Shown: one piece after another, positions 6,394 through 6,766 of the stretch
How the letters are laid out: every line of letters starts with the position of its first letter
Position numbering within the stretch: position 1 is the first letter of the stretch
NCBI GenBank assembly: GCA_002697705.1
Contig: NZXL01000035.1
Coordinates: 47,983 to 54,748, forward strand
Length of the DNA: 6,766 bases
DNA from: Methanobacteriota archaeon
GTDB taxonomy: Archaea; Thermoplasmatota; Poseidoniia; Poseidoniales; Poseidoniaceae
Direction: 5' to 3'
Position numbers and translations under genes: made by a program
Notes under the pieces: model-generated
Told to the model about the DNA's origin: nothing
The model's database searches: none
What the model saw: the letters and a program-made list of their open reading frames with translations, nothing else

Positions 6394-6766
6394 ATGGGAC
6401 TTGGATTTAGGCTCTTTGCGCGCCCAATTATCGCGCTTCAAGATTCTGAACGTGCTCATTCTAGGGCTCTCAAATTGTTGAAACTATTTTCTTCTAACCC
6501 ACTTACAAGAATCCCAATGAGGATTTTATTCAAGCCAAAGAAGAAAATCCCGATAACTTTCCTCGGAACTACTTATGACCATCCGTTAGGTTTGGCAGCA
6601 GGCATGGATAAGAAAGCGGAGGCTCTTAGAGGATGGGAAAATTTAGGTCTCGGATTCATTGAAATCGGCGGTGTTACTGAACTCGAGCAACAGGGTAATC
6701 CTAAGCCGAGGATGTTTCGTTCGGATTCCTCCAATGCCCTTGTTAATCGTATGGGATTCAATAACC
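6394..6766 (+). CDS. pyrD: Dihydroorotate dehydrogenase, class 2 (quinone-linked), N-terminal part
   Basis: This gene is cut by the right edge after 124 codons. The product oxidises dihydroorotate to orotate, the fourth step of UMP synthesis. In class 2 enzymes it uses FMN, passes electrons to quinones and sits on the inner face of the membrane. What is visible fits class 2: an N-terminal extension with ERAHSRALKLLKLF, corresponding to the membrane-contacting helices; the first barrel strand with HPLGLAAGMDKKAEAL; then LGLGFIEIGGVT; GNPKPRMFR; and ALVNRMGFNN, which in the family contacts FMN and substrate. The catalytic base and phosphate-binding loop lie beyond the window. ATG 6394 is the only conventional in-frame start nearby; GGTG at 6380-6383 is a weak ribosome-binding candidate. 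The promoter must lie within the neighbouring divergent gene or the 20-base gap. Confidence 0.9.
   Translation, partial: MGLGFRLFARPIIALQDSERAHSRALKLLKLFSSNPLTRIPMRILFKPKKKIPITFLGTTYDHPLGLAAGMDKKAEALRGWENLGLGFIEIGGVTELEQQGNPKPRMFRSDSSNALVNRMGFNN

Noticed and set aside
6573..6761. A 62-codon minus-strand frame inside pyrD
   Set aside because: It is antisense to the highly conserved FMN-binding part of dihydroorotate dehydrogenase, so it is a shadow.

Overview
The window is an AT-rich, gene-dense stretch that most resembles an uncultured marine euryarchaeon, perhaps a Marine Group II/III (Thermoplasmatota-like) lineage. That guess rests on four things: a geranylgeranyl-reductase-family flavoprotein of the kind used to saturate archaeal isoprenoid lipids; a bacterial-type topoisomerase III; tight packing with few Shine-Dalgarno sequences; and small membrane or lipoprotein genes of no recognised family. 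The assignment is an inference from gene content and style. There is no rRNA or other marker in the window.

Five genes lie on the minus strand and one on the plus strand. From right to left on the minus strand they are: a 156-residue protein of unknown function (5903-6373); a 915-residue topoisomerase III / TopB-like type IA enzyme (3051-5798); a geranylgeranyl reductase family FAD enzyme (1766-2980); a two-helix membrane protein of unknown function (603-1631, with an apparent coding extension further upstream); and a putative lipoprotein cut by the left edge (1-577). On the plus strand, a class 2 dihydroorotate dehydrogenase gene (pyrD) starts at 6394 and is cut by the right edge. It diverges from the 156-residue gene across only 20 bases. 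Neither edge-cut gene has both ends inside the window.

Noncoding DNA is scarce. The 104-base gap upstream of the topoisomerase holds a perfect 8+8 inverted repeat with a 2-base spacer and a possible TATA-like box. The gap of about 70 bases between the topoisomerase and the reductase begins with a perfect 8-bp hairpin that overlaps the topoisomerase stop codon. No stretch longer than 300 bases lacks a gene. I saw no tRNA, rRNA, CRISPR array, insertion sequence or long repeat.

The genes do not form an obvious pathway. DNA topology (topoisomerase), membrane lipid saturation (reductase) and pyrimidine synthesis (pyrD) are housekeeping functions. The reductase, the membrane protein and the lipoprotein are close enough to be co-transcribed. 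I see no strong evidence for a new biological system. The points most worth checking are the missing start codon of the membrane protein, the palindrome before the topoisomerase, and the three-module tail of the topoisomerase, whose last zinc ribbon has decayed.
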